DNA of 64,000 nt from Exobacillus caeni (GCF_005747095.1 NZ_SWLG01000001.1:248001-312000), one strand, 5' to 3'; positions 41,823-50,690 are shown, numbered from the stretch's first letter. Notes: generated from the letters alone by a model not told the origin. Numbers and translations are program-made.

Positions 41823-42641
41823 ATGACAATTGAATGGAATTCCGAAAGACACTATGAAGATATTCTGTATGAGACACATAACGGAATTGCAAAAATCAGC
41901 ATTAACCGTCCGGAGGTCCATAACTCGTTCCGTCCGAGAACAGTAAATGAATTGATCGACGCGTTTGCGTATGCACGTGACGACTCGGAGATAGGTGTTA
42001 TTGTACTTGCAGGTGTTGGGGATAAAGCATTTTGTGCCGGAGGAGACCAAAGAGTCCGCGGACACGGAGGATATGTAGGAGAAGATCAGATTCCTCGTCT
42101 AAATGTTCTTGATCTGCAGCGTCTTATACGTGTTATTCCAAAGCCTGTTATTGCGATGGTTTCCGGATATGCAATCGGTGGGGGCCATGTCCTTCATGTT
42201 GTATGTGATCTAACGATTGCTGCTGACAATGCTGTGTTTGGACAAACAGGACCAAAAGTAGGAAGCTTTGACGCTGGCTATGGCGCGGGTTATCTGGCTC
42301 GAATCGTTGGCCATAAGAAGGCTCGTGAAATCTGGTATCTATGCCGTCAGTACAATGCACAGGAAGCATTGGACATGGGGCTTGTTAATACGGTTGTGCC
42401 GTTAGAAAAACTTGAAGAAGAAACGGTTCAATGGTGTGAAGAAATCTTAGCAAAATCTCCGACTGCTCTTCGTTTCCTAAAAGCATCATTCAATGCGGAT
42501 ACGGATGGCCTTGCTGGTTTACAGCAGCTGGGCGGAGATGCTACCCTGCTTTATTATACAACTGATGAAGCGAAAGAAGGCCGCGATGCGTTTAAAGAAA
42601 AGCGCAAACCGGACTTTAAACAGTTCCCGAGATTTCCTTAA
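41823..42641 (+). CDS. menB: 1,4-Dihydroxy-2-naphthoyl-CoA synthase
   Basis: A crotonase-fold enzyme (272 residues) that closes the naphthoquinone ring from O-succinylbenzoyl-CoA. Key blocks are [16 protein letters not shown], the oxyanion-hole [32 protein letters not shown], and [16 protein letters not shown]; the C-terminus [16 protein letters not shown] is that of MenB. I use the ATG at 41823, eight bases after AAAGGTGG, rather than the GTG at 41811, which overlaps that site. It follows menH by 16 bases. A hairpin about 80 bases downstream may reduce transcription into menE. Confidence 0.95.
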   Translation: MTIEWNSERHYEDILYETHNGIAKISINRPEVHNSFRPRTVNELIDAFAYARDDSEIGVIVLAGVGDKAFCAGGDQRVRGHGGYVGEDQIPRLNVLDLQRLIRVIPKPVIAMVSGYAIGGGHVLHVVCDLTIAADNAVFGQTGPKVGSFDAGYGAGYLARIVGHKKAREIWYLCRQYNAQEALDMGLVNTVVPLEKLEEETVQWCEEILAKSPTALRFLKASFNADTDGLAGLQQLGGDATLLYYTTDEAKEGRDAFKEKRKPDFKQFPRFP

Positions 42642-42723
42642 ACATAAGGAAGGGGCATGTGTTTGGCTTGTAGAACGCTTATAAAGCGCCTTTCATGCCG
42701 CTTGTAAAACCGGATTATCATTT

Positions 42724-42757
42724 GGCAGCTTGATGGCGATCATCAGGCTGCCTTTTT
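42724..42757 (+). terminator. Hairpin between menB and menE (possible partial terminator)
   Basis: GGCAGC and GATG pair with CATC and GCTGCC around a GCGAT loop, followed by five T residues. As menE belongs to the same pathway and points the same way, this may be a partial terminator. Confidence 0.7.
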
Positions 42758-42821
42758 AGCTTAGAGAATAAATTCAGGCAATTTAAAAAGCAAATTTTAT
42801 ATATATGAAAGGTGATTCATC

Positions 42822-44291
42822 ATGCAAGTAATGCCAAACTGGTTAAAGAAAAGAGCGGAGCTTACACCTGGCAGAATGGCAGTAACCATAGGGGAGAAAA
42901 GCTTAACTTACCAAATGCTAAATGAAGAAGCTATTATCATGGCTAAAAAACTTGCAGCTCTGGGTGTAAAGGAAAAAGACCGGGTCGCTGTTCTCGCGCA
43001 GAACTCTGTGGAGTCGGTTGTTTTTATGCATGCTTTAACTTACCTTCATGCAGTTCTGGTACCGCTTAACATTCGGCTATCAGGAGAGGAGCTTGCATGG
43101 CAAATTAATGACGCAAAGGCTGACTTTTTAATCTATGATCCTGTTTTTTTTAAGAAAACAGAAGAAGTAAGAAAGCTATCCCAGGTGGAATTTTATTCAT
43201 GGAATGAGCTCAATAAACTGAAAGAAATAGCCGTGCCTGTTCTAAAGGACCATGTTTCTTTAGAAGACAATCATACGATTATGTACACTTCGGGAACTAC
43301 AGGAAAGCCCAAAGGAGTTGTTCTGACATACGGAAATCATTGGTGGAGTGCGGTCAGCTCGTCTCTAAACCTTGGGTTGCATTTGGAGGACCGTTGGCTC
43401 GCAGCGACACCGTTATTTCACATGAGTGGTTTATCGATCCTTATTCGCAGTGTTATTTACGGGATCACGACTGTTATTCATGAAAAATTTGATCCTCAAA
43501 AAGCCAATAGCGCCATTAAAAATGAGGGAGTAACGATTGTTTCTGTTGTAAGTACCATGCTTGCACAGATGCTGGAAGAGCTTGGTGAATCAAGGTATCC
43601 AGAGTCGTTACGGTGTATGCTGCTTGGGGGTGGACCGGCACCATTGCCGATACTCGAAAACTGTAAGAAGCGTTCCATTCCTGTATATCAGACGTTTGGA
43701 ATGACAGAAACAGCTTCTCAGGTTGTCACGCTCTCATCAGAATATATGCTTGAAAAATTAGGTTCTGCCGGCAAGCCCTTGTTTCCAGCAGAGGTTAAGA
43801 TCATGGAAGACGGAAAGGAATTGCCCCCTGAAGAGGCAGGAGAAATTATAGTGAAAGGCCCGATGGTAACGAAAGGGTACTGGAAAAGAGAAGAAGCCAC
43901 TGCTGAAGCCATTAAAGAGGGCTGGCTTTATACAGGAGATATTGGCTATCTGGATAAGGACGGTTTTTTGTTTATCCTTGATCGAAGAAGCGACTTGATT
44001 ATCTCGGGCGGTGAAAACATCTATCCAGCAGAAATTGAATCTGTCTTATTAAGCCATCCATCAGTATTAGAAGCAGGAGTCGCTGGCAAAGAGGATAGCA
44101 AATGGGGACAGGTGCCAGTAGCATTTCTTGTTACCCAAAAGGACAAAACGGTTACGGAACAGGAAGTGCTTCAATATGCGGAAGCTAAACTGGCCCGCTA
44201 CAAGGTCCCTGTAAAAGCATACTTCGTTGAAGAACTGCCAAGAAATGCATCTAAAAAGCTGTTAAGAAGGAAGCTAATGGATTTGTTATAA
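42822..44291 (+). CDS. menE: O-succinylbenzoate-CoA ligase
   Basis: An adenylate-forming acyl-CoA synthetase of 489 residues. The ATP-binding P-loop is MYTSGTTGKPKGVVLTYGN, followed by ATPLFHMSGLSIL, VYQTFGMTETASQV, YTGDIGYLDKDGFLFILDRRSDLIISGGENIYP and the catalytic C-terminal Lys region RNASKKLLRRKL. It activates O-succinylbenzoate to its CoA thioester for MenB. The gene lies 180 bases after menB, with AAAGGTG before the ATG. In B. subtilis menC follows, but here the next gene is an unrelated small ORF on the other strand, so O-succinylbenzoate synthase must be encoded elsewhere. Confidence 0.94.
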   Translation: MQVMPNWLKKRAELTPGRMAVTIGEKSLTYQMLNEEAIIMAKKLAALGVKEKDRVAVLAQNSVESVVFMHALTYLHAVLVPLNIRLSGEELAWQINDAKADFLIYDPVFFKKTEEVRKLSQVEFYSWNELNKLKEIAVPVLKDHVSLEDNHTIMYTSGTTGKPKGVVLTYGNHWWSAVSSSLNLGLHLEDRWLAATPLFHMSGLSILIRSVIYGITTVIHEKFDPQKANSAIKNEGVTIVSVVSTMLAQMLEELGESRYPESLRCMLLGGGPAPLPILENCKKRSIPVYQTFGMTETASQVVTLSSEYMLEKLGSAGKPLFPAEVKIMEDGKELPPEEAGEIIVKGPMVTKGYWKREEATAEAIKEGWLYTGDIGYLDKDGFLFILDRRSDLIISGGENIYPAEIESVLLSHPSVLEAGVAGKEDSKWGQVPVAFLVTQKDKTVTEQEVLQYAEAKLARYKVPVKAYFVEELPRNASKKLLRRKLMDLL

Positions 44292-44391
44292 GAAAAGAAA
44301 GATGCTGAAGCAAAATTATTTTTCTTTAATTTCTTCGCTGGATAACAGTGTAATGGCGTAAGATAGAAGTTGAAACGCTGTTCTAAAATGC

Positions 44392-44419
44392 AAAATAAAA
44401 AACCTGGAATATCCAGGTT
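44392..44419 (-). terminator. Terminator of the small minus-strand gene
   Basis: AACCTGGA pairs with TCCAGGTT around a short loop; on the minus strand a TTTTTATTTTG tract follows. It starts eight bases after the stop. Confidence 0.75.
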
Positions 44420-44426
44420 CAAGGAT

Positions 44427-44606
44427 TTATATATTTTCCTGGCAAGCATCGCAGATTAAATTACTTGTGCTCACGGATTCTTGATGGCCGTTTTTATTTT
44501 CTACAAAAAGATAAAGTTGTTGAGGATCTTCAGTTTTATATATTTCATCCTGACATTCTTTGCAGACTACAACGAAAGATTCTTGCTTAGAGTGATATTG
44601 TACCAT
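44427..44606 (-). CDS. Small CxxC-containing protein (59 aa)
   Basis: The frame holds two CxxC pairs, VCKECQ and ICDACQ, separated by about 33 residues, suggesting a zinc-binding fold. The ATG at 44606 has TAGGTG nine bases upstream; the GTG at 44618 is an alternative. I do not recognise the family. A terminator follows directly, and the gene converges on menE. The function is not apparent; the Cys pairs may form a zinc finger as in other short bacillar proteins. Confidence 0.6.
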   Translation of the reverse strand: MVQYHSKQESFVVVCKECQDEIYKTEDPQQLYLFVENKNGHQESVSTSNLICDACQENI

Positions 44607-44776
44607 TTTAGTTGTCACCTACTTAAAGTTTATATTGTACATACTAACTACCCCTTTTTGTGAAATTTAAGACAAAAAGTTAAAAAATAAGCCAGATGTA
44701 CCAAAAAATCATAATAAGGAATGAAAAGAGTTGAAGGACAGATAATAAAAAAAAGAGATATGTGGGAGTGACCAAA

Positions 44777-44917
44777 GTGAAAAAAGATACAGGGTTTAGG
44801 GCCATGAAAGATACGGAAGAAAAAATGGATTTAAACGGTATGGATAATGTTCCGGGTAATACGAAACATCAAGGTGAAAGGTCGAAAAAAGAAAAGAAGG
44901 GTTCTCAGAAACTCTAA
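44777..44917 (+). CDS. Small hydrophilic protein, GTG start (46 aa)
   Basis: A short frame beginning with GTG, preceded by GGGAGTG, codes for a Lys/Glu/Gly/Asn-rich protein with DNVPGNTKHQGERSKKEKKG at its end. A perfect terminator begins seven bases after the stop, which supports it as a real transcription unit. The composition is reminiscent of minor small spore proteins, but I see no defining motif. Function unknown. Confidence 0.5.
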   Translation: MKKDTGFRAMKDTEEKMDLNGMDNVPGNTKHQGERSKKEKKGSQKL

Positions 44918-44923
44918 CTAAAA

Positions 44924-44955
44924 AACCCGCTCACAGATTAGTGAACGGGTTTTCT
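44924..44955 (+). terminator. Terminator of the 46-residue gene
   Basis: AACCCG-C-TCAC pairs with GTGA-A-CGGGTT and is followed by TTCTTG. Confidence 0.75.
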
Positions 44956-44972
44956 TGCGTTTAAAAAAGCAT

Positions 44973-44993
44973 AACTTTTTAGCAAAGGAGAAG
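44973..44993. repeat. Partial copy of dispersed repeat R2
   Basis: AACTTTTTAGCAAAGGAGAA is identical to the left edge of the R2 copy at 14397-14470. The rest of the element is missing here, where the YlbF-family gene begins to end. Confidence 0.5.
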
Positions 44994-45004
44994 GCTTGCG
45001 GCGA

Positions 45005-45412
45005 TTAACTGCAACCGCAAGAAGGACCGCATGAACCAGCTTCAAAATCGCTGTCTTCAGGTACGCGTCCAAGCTGAAAGGTTTTAGATACATATTGTTT
45101 AATCGTTTCTTCAATCTTATGCATTTGCTGTTGAGCATTAATGAATTGATTGATTTCAGGTATGGTTAACGCCTTTTCTTCTACTTGTTTATATTCGCTA
45201 AACTCTTCATCTGTGAGTGTGCCCTGTTGTTGTTTTTGGCGAATTACTTGCTGTTTAGAATAAAGATTTTGATAAATGCTTTTTGCTTCTTCGTTATTAA
45301 AAAATGAATCGATACTCGTTTTTATATCTGTAAATTCAGGTTGATCAAGAATTGTTTTGCAAAGTTCTTCCGTTTTGGTCAGTATTGGGCTTTTGTCTGT
45401 TTTTATTTCCAT
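45005..45412 (-). CDS. YlbF/YmcA-family protein with a Cys-rich tail
   Basis: A 135-residue all-helical protein of the YlbF/YmcA (DUF964) family. Long amphipathic helices (EEAKSIYQNLYSKQQVIRQK and so on) fill most of it, and the C-terminus ends SCGPSCGCS. Cys-rich tails are known from YlbF, where the YlbF-YmcA-YaaT complex binds iron-sulfur clusters and affects competence, biofilm and RNase Y. This protein is a paralogue; whether it joins that complex is inference. GGAGG lies five bases before the ATG at 45412. The longer frame back to 45595 has no start signal and is rejected. Confidence 0.75.
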   Translation of the reverse strand: MEIKTDKSPILTKTEELCKTILDQPEFTDIKTSIDSFFNNEEAKSIYQNLYSKQQVIRQKQQQGTLTDEEFSEYKQVEEKALTIPEINQFINAQQQMHKIEETIKQYVSKTFQLGRVPEDSDFEAGSCGPSCGCS

Positions 45413-45615
45413 AAGATCCTCCTTCAGTTCATTACACCAATCATAACATACACCCACTGAAGAAATAAATTGTATGTTTCCGCGTTTGAAACTGCTACAA
45501 GTTCTAGTAAGAAGGGCACAAATCAATGGAGCGAAAAATAAATAGATTGCCCAATCAAAAGAAATTAAGTAGAATGAAATAGGAATCCTTATCATCAGAT
45601 GCGAGGGGAAGAACG

Positions 45616-45702
45616 ATGAATAATAAAAACCAGGTACTGTTTATTTACCTGCCGAAAGAAAAAGTAGAAGAAATTAAAAAGAAATCAGATAAAGATAACT
45701 AA
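45616..45702 (+). CDS. Very small protein (28 aa)
   Basis: ATG with GAGGGGAAG upstream opens 28 codons, MNNKNQVLFIYLPKEKVEEI followed by a Lys-rich end. A strong bidirectional terminator follows, which makes it a complete small transcription unit. Not recognised. Confidence 0.5.
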   Translation: MNNKNQVLFIYLPKEKVEEIKKKSDKDN

Positions 45703-45720
45703 ATTTTGTGTTCTCAACCT

Positions 45721-45753
45721 AAAAAGGACATGCCAGCAGGCATGTCCTTTTTT
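45721..45753. terminator. Bidirectional terminator between two very small genes
   Basis: GGACATGCC pairs with GGCATGTCC around AGCA. Runs of T are present on both strands. Confidence 0.88.
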
Positions 45754-45756
45754 GAA

Positions 45757-45825
45757 TTAAATAAATGAAAAGATAGCTGCAATAACTACAATTAGCCCAA
45801 TGATCATTAGAATAGTCCTAAGCAT
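45757..45825 (-). CDS. 22-residue hydrophobic membrane peptide
   Basis: AAAGGAGG lies seven to eight bases before an ATG that opens a 22-codon frame: a short N-terminus with one Arg, then one continuous hydrophobic helix (ILMIIGLIVVIAAIFSFI). The strong ribosome binding site and a terminator right behind the stop support expression. Such single-helix miniproteins often modulate transporters or membrane enzymes. Its partner is unknown. Confidence 0.6.
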   Translation of the reverse strand: MLRTILMIIGLIVVIAAIFSFI

Positions 45826-46070
45826 TATTTATTCCTCCTTTTGTTTGTAAACCTGTGTTTAATAATAAAACTTTACTAACTCGCTCCTGGTTAAATGATA
45901 CCCTTTAACTTTTGGATGCTAAACATTTTTGTTGAATTTGTCTTTTTATAATTTTTGGGAAGTATGGAATTATTTATAATTTCCTTCTAAAAATAAAACT
46001 GCTGTTGAGATGTGTGAAAGTGCAGGCTTGTGGGAAAAGAACTATAGAAATGGACGAATGGAGGAAAAGT

Positions 46071-47135
46071 ATGTGGACAAAGGATAGATTTTTTAAATAT
46101 GCAACTGGAATACTTATCGTACTGGTGATCATTTTTTTCCTTGGGCAGATAGGTTTCTTTCTAGCCCCTTTCAAAAAACTCATCACGACTTTGTTTTTTC
46201 CGATTATCATAGCGGGATTGTTTTACTATATATTGCGTCCGGTAGTTGATTTAGGTAGCCGGTTTATGCCGAGGACTATCTCGATTCTAATAGTTTTTGT
46301 GCTCATACTTGGCGGGTTTTATTTATTGGGAACATTTACTGGAAATAAGATCACAGGGCAGATCAGTGACCTTACAAAAGAAATGCCTCAGAACGTGGAG
46401 AAAACATCGGAGATGACGACTGAGTTTATTGAGGATAACAATTATAATCTTTTTTCTGTGGAACAGGTGAAGGATAGGGCCATTAATTATTTGGGGAATA
46501 TCGCAGCGAGTATCCAAAATAACATCATGACCATTGTTTCGATGATTACCAGCATTGCAACGGTGTTAGTCGTCGTTCCGTTCGTTTTGTTCTTCTTTTT
46601 AAGGGACGGGCATAAATTTCGGCCGTTCATGTTACGGTTTATTCCTGAAAAACATGATGCAGAAGGAAACCGCTTGTTAAAGGATATCGATAAAACATTG
46701 TTCACATACATTGTCGGCCAGTTTATGGTAGCTTGTGTTGATGGTATCTTAATGTATCTTGGATATACGATCATCGGTTTGAAATATGCGATTGTTTTAG
46801 CACTGTTTGTAATCATAACAGCGATTATTCCGTTGCTCGGTCCGATTCTTGGGGTTGTGCCAGCGTTGATTGTCGGGGCGACACAGGATCCGTACATGAT
46901 GGTAAAGATTTTAATTGTCCTTGTGATCGTCCAGCAGTTAGAAAGCAACCTTGTTTCTCCGCTTATTCTGGGAAACAAACTGCATCTGCATCCATTAACC
47001 GTTATCCTGCTTCTTCTTGTGGCCGGATCGCTTTACGGATTTATCGGGATACTGATTGCTGTACCTCTTTATTCCATTTTAAAAGTAATGATCAAGAATT
47101 TTTATCATTTTTACAGATTGCGAAATAGTGGTTGA
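46071..47135 (+). CDS. AI-2E family permease (YueF-like)
   Basis: A 354-residue membrane protein of the AI-2E transporter family (UPF0118), with about seven or eight helices. Conserved parts are the N-terminal helices with LIIAGLFYYILRPVVDLG, the cytosolic helical region, and the C-terminal AIIPLLGPILGVVPALIVG and LVSPLILGNKLHLHPLTVI. Members include the proposed AI-2 exporter TqsA and several ion/proton antiporters, so substrate assignment is open. I start at the ATG at 46071, which has GGAGG six bases upstream; the longer frame to 46005 crosses that site. It is monocistronic. Confidence 0.88.
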   Translation: MWTKDRFFKYATGILIVLVIIFFLGQIGFFLAPFKKLITTLFFPIIIAGLFYYILRPVVDLGSRFMPRTISILIVFVLILGGFYLLGTFTGNKITGQISDLTKEMPQNVEKTSEMTTEFIEDNNYNLFSVEQVKDRAINYLGNIAASIQNNIMTIVSMITSIATVLVVVPFVLFFFLRDGHKFRPFMLRFIPEKHDAEGNRLLKDIDKTLFTYIVGQFMVACVDGILMYLGYTIIGLKYAIVLALFVIITAIIPLLGPILGVVPALIVGATQDPYMMVKILIVLVIVQQLESNLVSPLILGNKLHLHPLTVILLLLVAGSLYGFIGILIAVPLYSILKVMIKNFYHFYRLRNSG

Positions 47136-47158
47136 GACTCCGTAGTACGGGGTCTTTT
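47134..47158 (+). terminator. Terminator of the AI-2E gene
   Basis: AGAC-T-CCG pairs with CGG-G-GTCT around TAGTA, followed by TTTCTTTTT. It overlaps the stop region. Confidence 0.7.
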
Positions 47159-47334
47159 CTTTTTATAAAAGTTAGTTGTCGGGTTCTCGAAGACTTATTT
47201 TGTATTTAAAAGTTAGAAAATCGGGGTAAAGGAAGAAAATTGTCAAAAAAAAGGTTTGAGAAGCAAATGGTTAAGGGTAGAAGAAGAAGCAGAAGCAAAA
47301 TAGAGCTTAGTAAAAAAGTGGGGAGGTACATATT

Positions 47335-48669
47335 TTGCTAAAAGGAAAAAAATCATTTGCACTTTTCATGTCTTTATTTCTTATTATCAGTGTTGTTTTA
47401 ACTGGCTGTTCCGAGTCAGAAAGCGAGAATGCCAGTTCCGACCAAACAAAAGATGGCCGGGTAGTGGTCGATTTTTGGACTTTCTGGGGTTCGGAAACAA
47501 GAAGGCCGATCATTGAAAAGATTGTTAAAGACTTTAACGAGTCCCAGGATGAGATTTTTGTGAAGCATACATATTTGCCATGGGGAGATATCTGGACAAA
47601 GAACCTTGCATCCATTGCTGCGGGTAATCCAGCTGATGTCATTATTAATGATATCAACACGGTTTCCCACCGTGCAAAAAATGAACAGGCTATGAATCTT
47701 ACGAAGTATATCGAGAAGGAAGATAACTTTAAAGACAGTTTTTATCCAGAACTCTGGAACGCGGTAACTTATAAGGATGAAGCATATGCCGTTCCTTTTA
47801 ATACCGATACAAGATTGCTTTTTTATAACAAGGATGCGTTTAAAGAAGCCGGGCTAGACCCGGACAAGCCGCCTAAGACCTGGAAAGAGCTAGAAGAGTA
47901 TGCTAAAAAACTCGACAAGAAAAACGGTGACCGATATGAAAGAATCGGTTTCTATCCTGTATGGGGAAGCTTTGGTCCAGGAAGCTGGGCGATCAACGGT
48001 GACCAGGGCCGGAACTGGATTGAAGATAAAGAGGTGCTTGTTAACACTGAAGGCAAAGTAGAAGCGCTTAGTTGGGTGAGAAGCTGGAGAGAGAGATTAG
48101 GGGATAACACCATCAACGAATTTAAATCCCAATTCGGTAACAAACAGGCAAATCCGTTCATTTCCGGAAAAGTAGCGATGTATGCCGACGTTGCTACCTT
48201 CTATACCCAGCTTCGTGACTATGGCAAGGACGTTAACTTTGGCGTTGCCCCTATCCCGGCAAAAGATGAGGAATCCAAGCACTGGAGCATGGGCGGAGGG
48301 TTTGTAGCTGAAGTTCCAAAAGGAGCAGACCATCCTGAAGAAGCATTCGAATTCATCAAGTATTTAACTGGAGTCGAAGCACAAACATACTGGGCAACTA
48401 AAAACTTTGATAATGTCGCAAATATCGAGGCATCTAAAAAGGCTGCTGAAAGTGAAGAACTTTCAGAGGAAGGAAAGTACGTATACCAAAAAGCAGTTGA
48501 TAATCTTGAGGTTACAAAGCTTACCCCAGTTCCTGTCTATGCACCAGACTATTTATCGATGATTAACCCGCAGATCGATGCTATCATGCTGGGGCAAACA
48601 GATGCTAAAAAAGCGTTGGACAAGGCTCAAAAGGATGTTGAAAACATCGTAGAAAAGAATACTAAGTAA
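47335..48669 (+). CDS. Sugar ABC transporter substrate-binding lipoprotein
   Basis: A family 1 extracellular solute-binding protein, 444 residues, with a lipobox (VVLTGC). Typical features are VVDFWTFWGSETRRP, ADVIINDINTV, AVPFNTDTRLLFYNKDAFKEAGL and the C-terminal helix set. It should bind an oligosaccharide or glycoside outside the cell and deliver it to the two permeases downstream. The start is TTG, eight bases after GGGGAGG. A hairpin follows its stop and probably makes it more abundant than the permeases. No regulator, glycosidase or ATPase gene is attached, so the sugar cannot be named. Confidence 0.92.
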   Translation: MLKGKKSFALFMSLFLIISVVLTGCSESESENASSDQTKDGRVVVDFWTFWGSETRRPIIEKIVKDFNESQDEIFVKHTYLPWGDIWTKNLASIAAGNPADVIINDINTVSHRAKNEQAMNLTKYIEKEDNFKDSFYPELWNAVTYKDEAYAVPFNTDTRLLFYNKDAFKEAGLDPDKPPKTWKELEEYAKKLDKKNGDRYERIGFYPVWGSFGPGSWAINGDQGRNWIEDKEVLVNTEGKVEALSWVRSWRERLGDNTINEFKSQFGNKQANPFISGKVAMYADVATFYTQLRDYGKDVNFGVAPIPAKDEESKHWSMGGGFVAEVPKGADHPEEAFEFIKYLTGVEAQTYWATKNFDNVANIEASKKAAESEELSEEGKYVYQKAVDNLEVTKLTPVPVYAPDYLSMINPQIDAIMLGQTDAKKALDKAQKDVENIVEKNTK

Positions 48670-48677
48670 TAGGAAAA

Positions 48678-48714
48678 AAGAGGAGCAGGCCCAGTGCCTA
48701 CCCTCCTCTTTTTA
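48678..48714 (+). terminator. Intercistronic hairpin after the binding-protein gene
   Basis: AAGAGGAG pairs with CTCCTCTT, with an inner GGC/GCC, followed by TTTT. In binding-protein operons such hairpins lower downstream expression or protect the upstream mRNA. Confidence 0.7.
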
Positions 48715-48757
48715 AATTAGATAACTTTATACAGTTCCTTAAAAAGGGAGGGATACG

Positions 48758-49792
48758 ATGAATCAAGCTGAAAAGATGCTGAAAAAGGCGGAAACCACAC
48801 ATGATTTCCCTATTAAAGCTAAGCGGGAAAAAAAGAAAGAAGAAAAGGGGATCAATCCGAATATAAGCACTAAAAAAACAGGGCTTTTTTCGTCATTCAG
48901 TTTAAAAAACCGAGAGAATATACAGGGATATATCTTTGTTCTTCCGTGGATAATCGGTTTTGTAGTCTTTACAATGGGGCCGATGCTTTTTTCCCTTTAC
49001 GCCAGTTTTACTAATTATAATATTACTTCTCATATGGACTTTATAGGATTAGATAATTATAGTCGAATGTTTAATACCGACCCATTGTTCTGGACTTCAT
49101 TATGGAACACGCTATACTTTGTTATTTGGACGGTGCCAATGACAACGGCAGGCGCGGTTCTTCTGGCGCTATTACTTAACCAGGGAGTTCCGGGAATGCG
49201 GATATTCAGAACGATATATTATTTGCCCGCAGTTTTATCCGGTGTAGCTGTATATTTCCTATGGATGCAGCTTTTAAGTCCTTCCACAGGGCTTATCAAT
49301 ACTGCACTTGCCTGGTTTGGAATCGACGGTCCTGCATGGCTTTTTGATCCGGAATGGACTAAACCTGCGCTCATCATCATGAAAATGTGGGGAGTCGGCG
49401 GAGGAATGCTGTTATACCTTGCCAGTCTCCAGGGGGTGCCAAAGGCGTTATATGAATCAGCTACCCTGGACGGGGCCAACGCTTATCACAGGTTCCGCCA
49501 CATAACGCTGCCCCTGATCACACCTGTTATTTTCTTTGATATTGTTACTAGTTTAATCGGAGGTTTTCAGATCTTCCAGGAAGCTTATGTTATGACGGAA
49601 AGCGGCAGCGGCGGTCCGATGAATTCCCTTCTATTCTATAACTTGCATATGTGGAATAACGCCTTTGAAATATTCGATATGGGTTATGCCTCTGCTATGG
49701 CGTGGATTTTATTTTTCATTGTCATGGTTCTAACGGTCATCAATCTTAGGTTAGGTAAAAAATGGGTTCATTATGAAGGAGGGGACGATTAA
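48758..49792 (+). CDS. Sugar ABC transporter permease, MalF type
   Basis: The first of two permeases, 344 residues, with a basic N-terminal extension of about 60 residues and six membrane segments. The EAA loop that contacts the ATPase is YESATLDGANAYHRFRHITL. FTNYNITSHMDFIGLDNYSRMF is the usual periplasmic segment of this family. GGGAGGG precedes the ATG. Its stop overlaps the start of the next permease by one base (TAATG). It forms the membrane channel with that gene. Confidence 0.9.
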   Translation: MNQAEKMLKKAETTHDFPIKAKREKKKEEKGINPNISTKKTGLFSSFSLKNRENIQGYIFVLPWIIGFVVFTMGPMLFSLYASFTNYNITSHMDFIGLDNYSRMFNTDPLFWTSLWNTLYFVIWTVPMTTAGAVLLALLLNQGVPGMRIFRTIYYLPAVLSGVAVYFLWMQLLSPSTGLINTALAWFGIDGPAWLFDPEWTKPALIIMKMWGVGGGMLLYLASLQGVPKALYESATLDGANAYHRFRHITLPLITPVIFFDIVTSLIGGFQIFQEAYVMTESGSGGPMNSLLFYNLHMWNNAFEIFDMGYASAMAWILFFIVMVLTVINLRLGKKWVHYEGGDD

Positions 49793-50664
49793 TGGAAGGG
49801 ATAAGGAAGAATAAGTTTCATGAATCGCAGACTTTCAGAAGAAGGTTCATGAAAACAATCATAATGCTTATCTTACTGGTGGGAAGTGTTGTTATTCTCT
49901 CTCCTGTCTGGTGGCTAGTATCTACCTCCTTGAAGTCGATGCAGGAAATTATGCAATTTCCACCGAGCTTTATGCCGGAAAGCTTTCGTTGGCAAAACTA
50001 CGTAGAGGCATGGAACACTGCTCCCTTTACAAGATGGACGCTAAACACGCTCTTCGTCACAACATGTGTTGTTATCGGAAATGTCCTTGTAAACTCGTTT
50101 GTTGCTTATGGATTTGCAAAGGTAAAGTTTCCATATAGAAATTTGCTATTTACTATTGTTCTTTCTACTATGCTCATCCCGGGATTTGTTGTGATGATCC
50201 CTCAGTATATGCTGTTTGCTGAACTCGGTTGGGTTAACACATACTTGCCGCTTATAGTACCCGCGTTTTTCGGAAGTGCATTCTTTATTTTCTTGCTACG
50301 CCAGTTCTTCATGACGATTCCAAATGAATTGATCGATGCGGCGAAGATTGACGGAGCAAACCATTTTGTCATCTGGTGGAAAATCGTTTTGCCATTAACG
50401 AAACCAGCGATCGCAACAGTGGCGATCTTCTCATTCAACGGAGCCTGGAATGATTTCCTCGGTCCATTGCTATATTTAAACGATGAGTCCCTTTACACCT
50501 TGCAAATTGGCCTGCAAACTTTTAAAGGAACCGTTTCTACCCAGTGGCACTATTTGATGGCTGCTTCTGTTATGGTACTCCTTCCCGTAATTCTGTTATT
50601 CTTTATTTTCCAGCGTTACTTTATCGAAGGAGCCAATATTACCGGTGGAGGCACGAAAGGATGA
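49792..50664 (+). CDS. Sugar ABC transporter permease, MalG type
   Basis: The second permease, 290 residues, six membrane segments, EAA loop LIDAAKIDGANHFVIWWKIV. The start ATG overlaps the stop of the first permease (TAATG) and is preceded by GGAGGGG. The operon ends 30 bases downstream at a strong terminator, without an ATPase gene. In B. subtilis many such importers share the ATPase MsmX encoded elsewhere; that arrangement is likely here. Confidence 0.92.
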   Translation: MEGIRKNKFHESQTFRRRFMKTIIMLILLVGSVVILSPVWWLVSTSLKSMQEIMQFPPSFMPESFRWQNYVEAWNTAPFTRWTLNTLFVTTCVVIGNVLVNSFVAYGFAKVKFPYRNLLFTIVLSTMLIPGFVVMIPQYMLFAELGWVNTYLPLIVPAFFGSAFFIFLLRQFFMTIPNELIDAAKIDGANHFVIWWKIVLPLTKPAIATVAIFSFNGAWNDFLGPLLYLNDESLYTLQIGLQTFKGTVSTQWHYLMAASVMVLLPVILLFFIFQRYFIEGANITGGGTKG

Positions 50665-50690
50665 CAAAAAACAGCAAAATAAAGAACAGA

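Noticed and set aside
45413-45595. N-terminal extension of the YlbF-family protein
   Set aside because: The extra residues are hydrophobic and Cys-rich, unlike the family, and the ATG at 45412 has a strong GGAGG five bases upstream.
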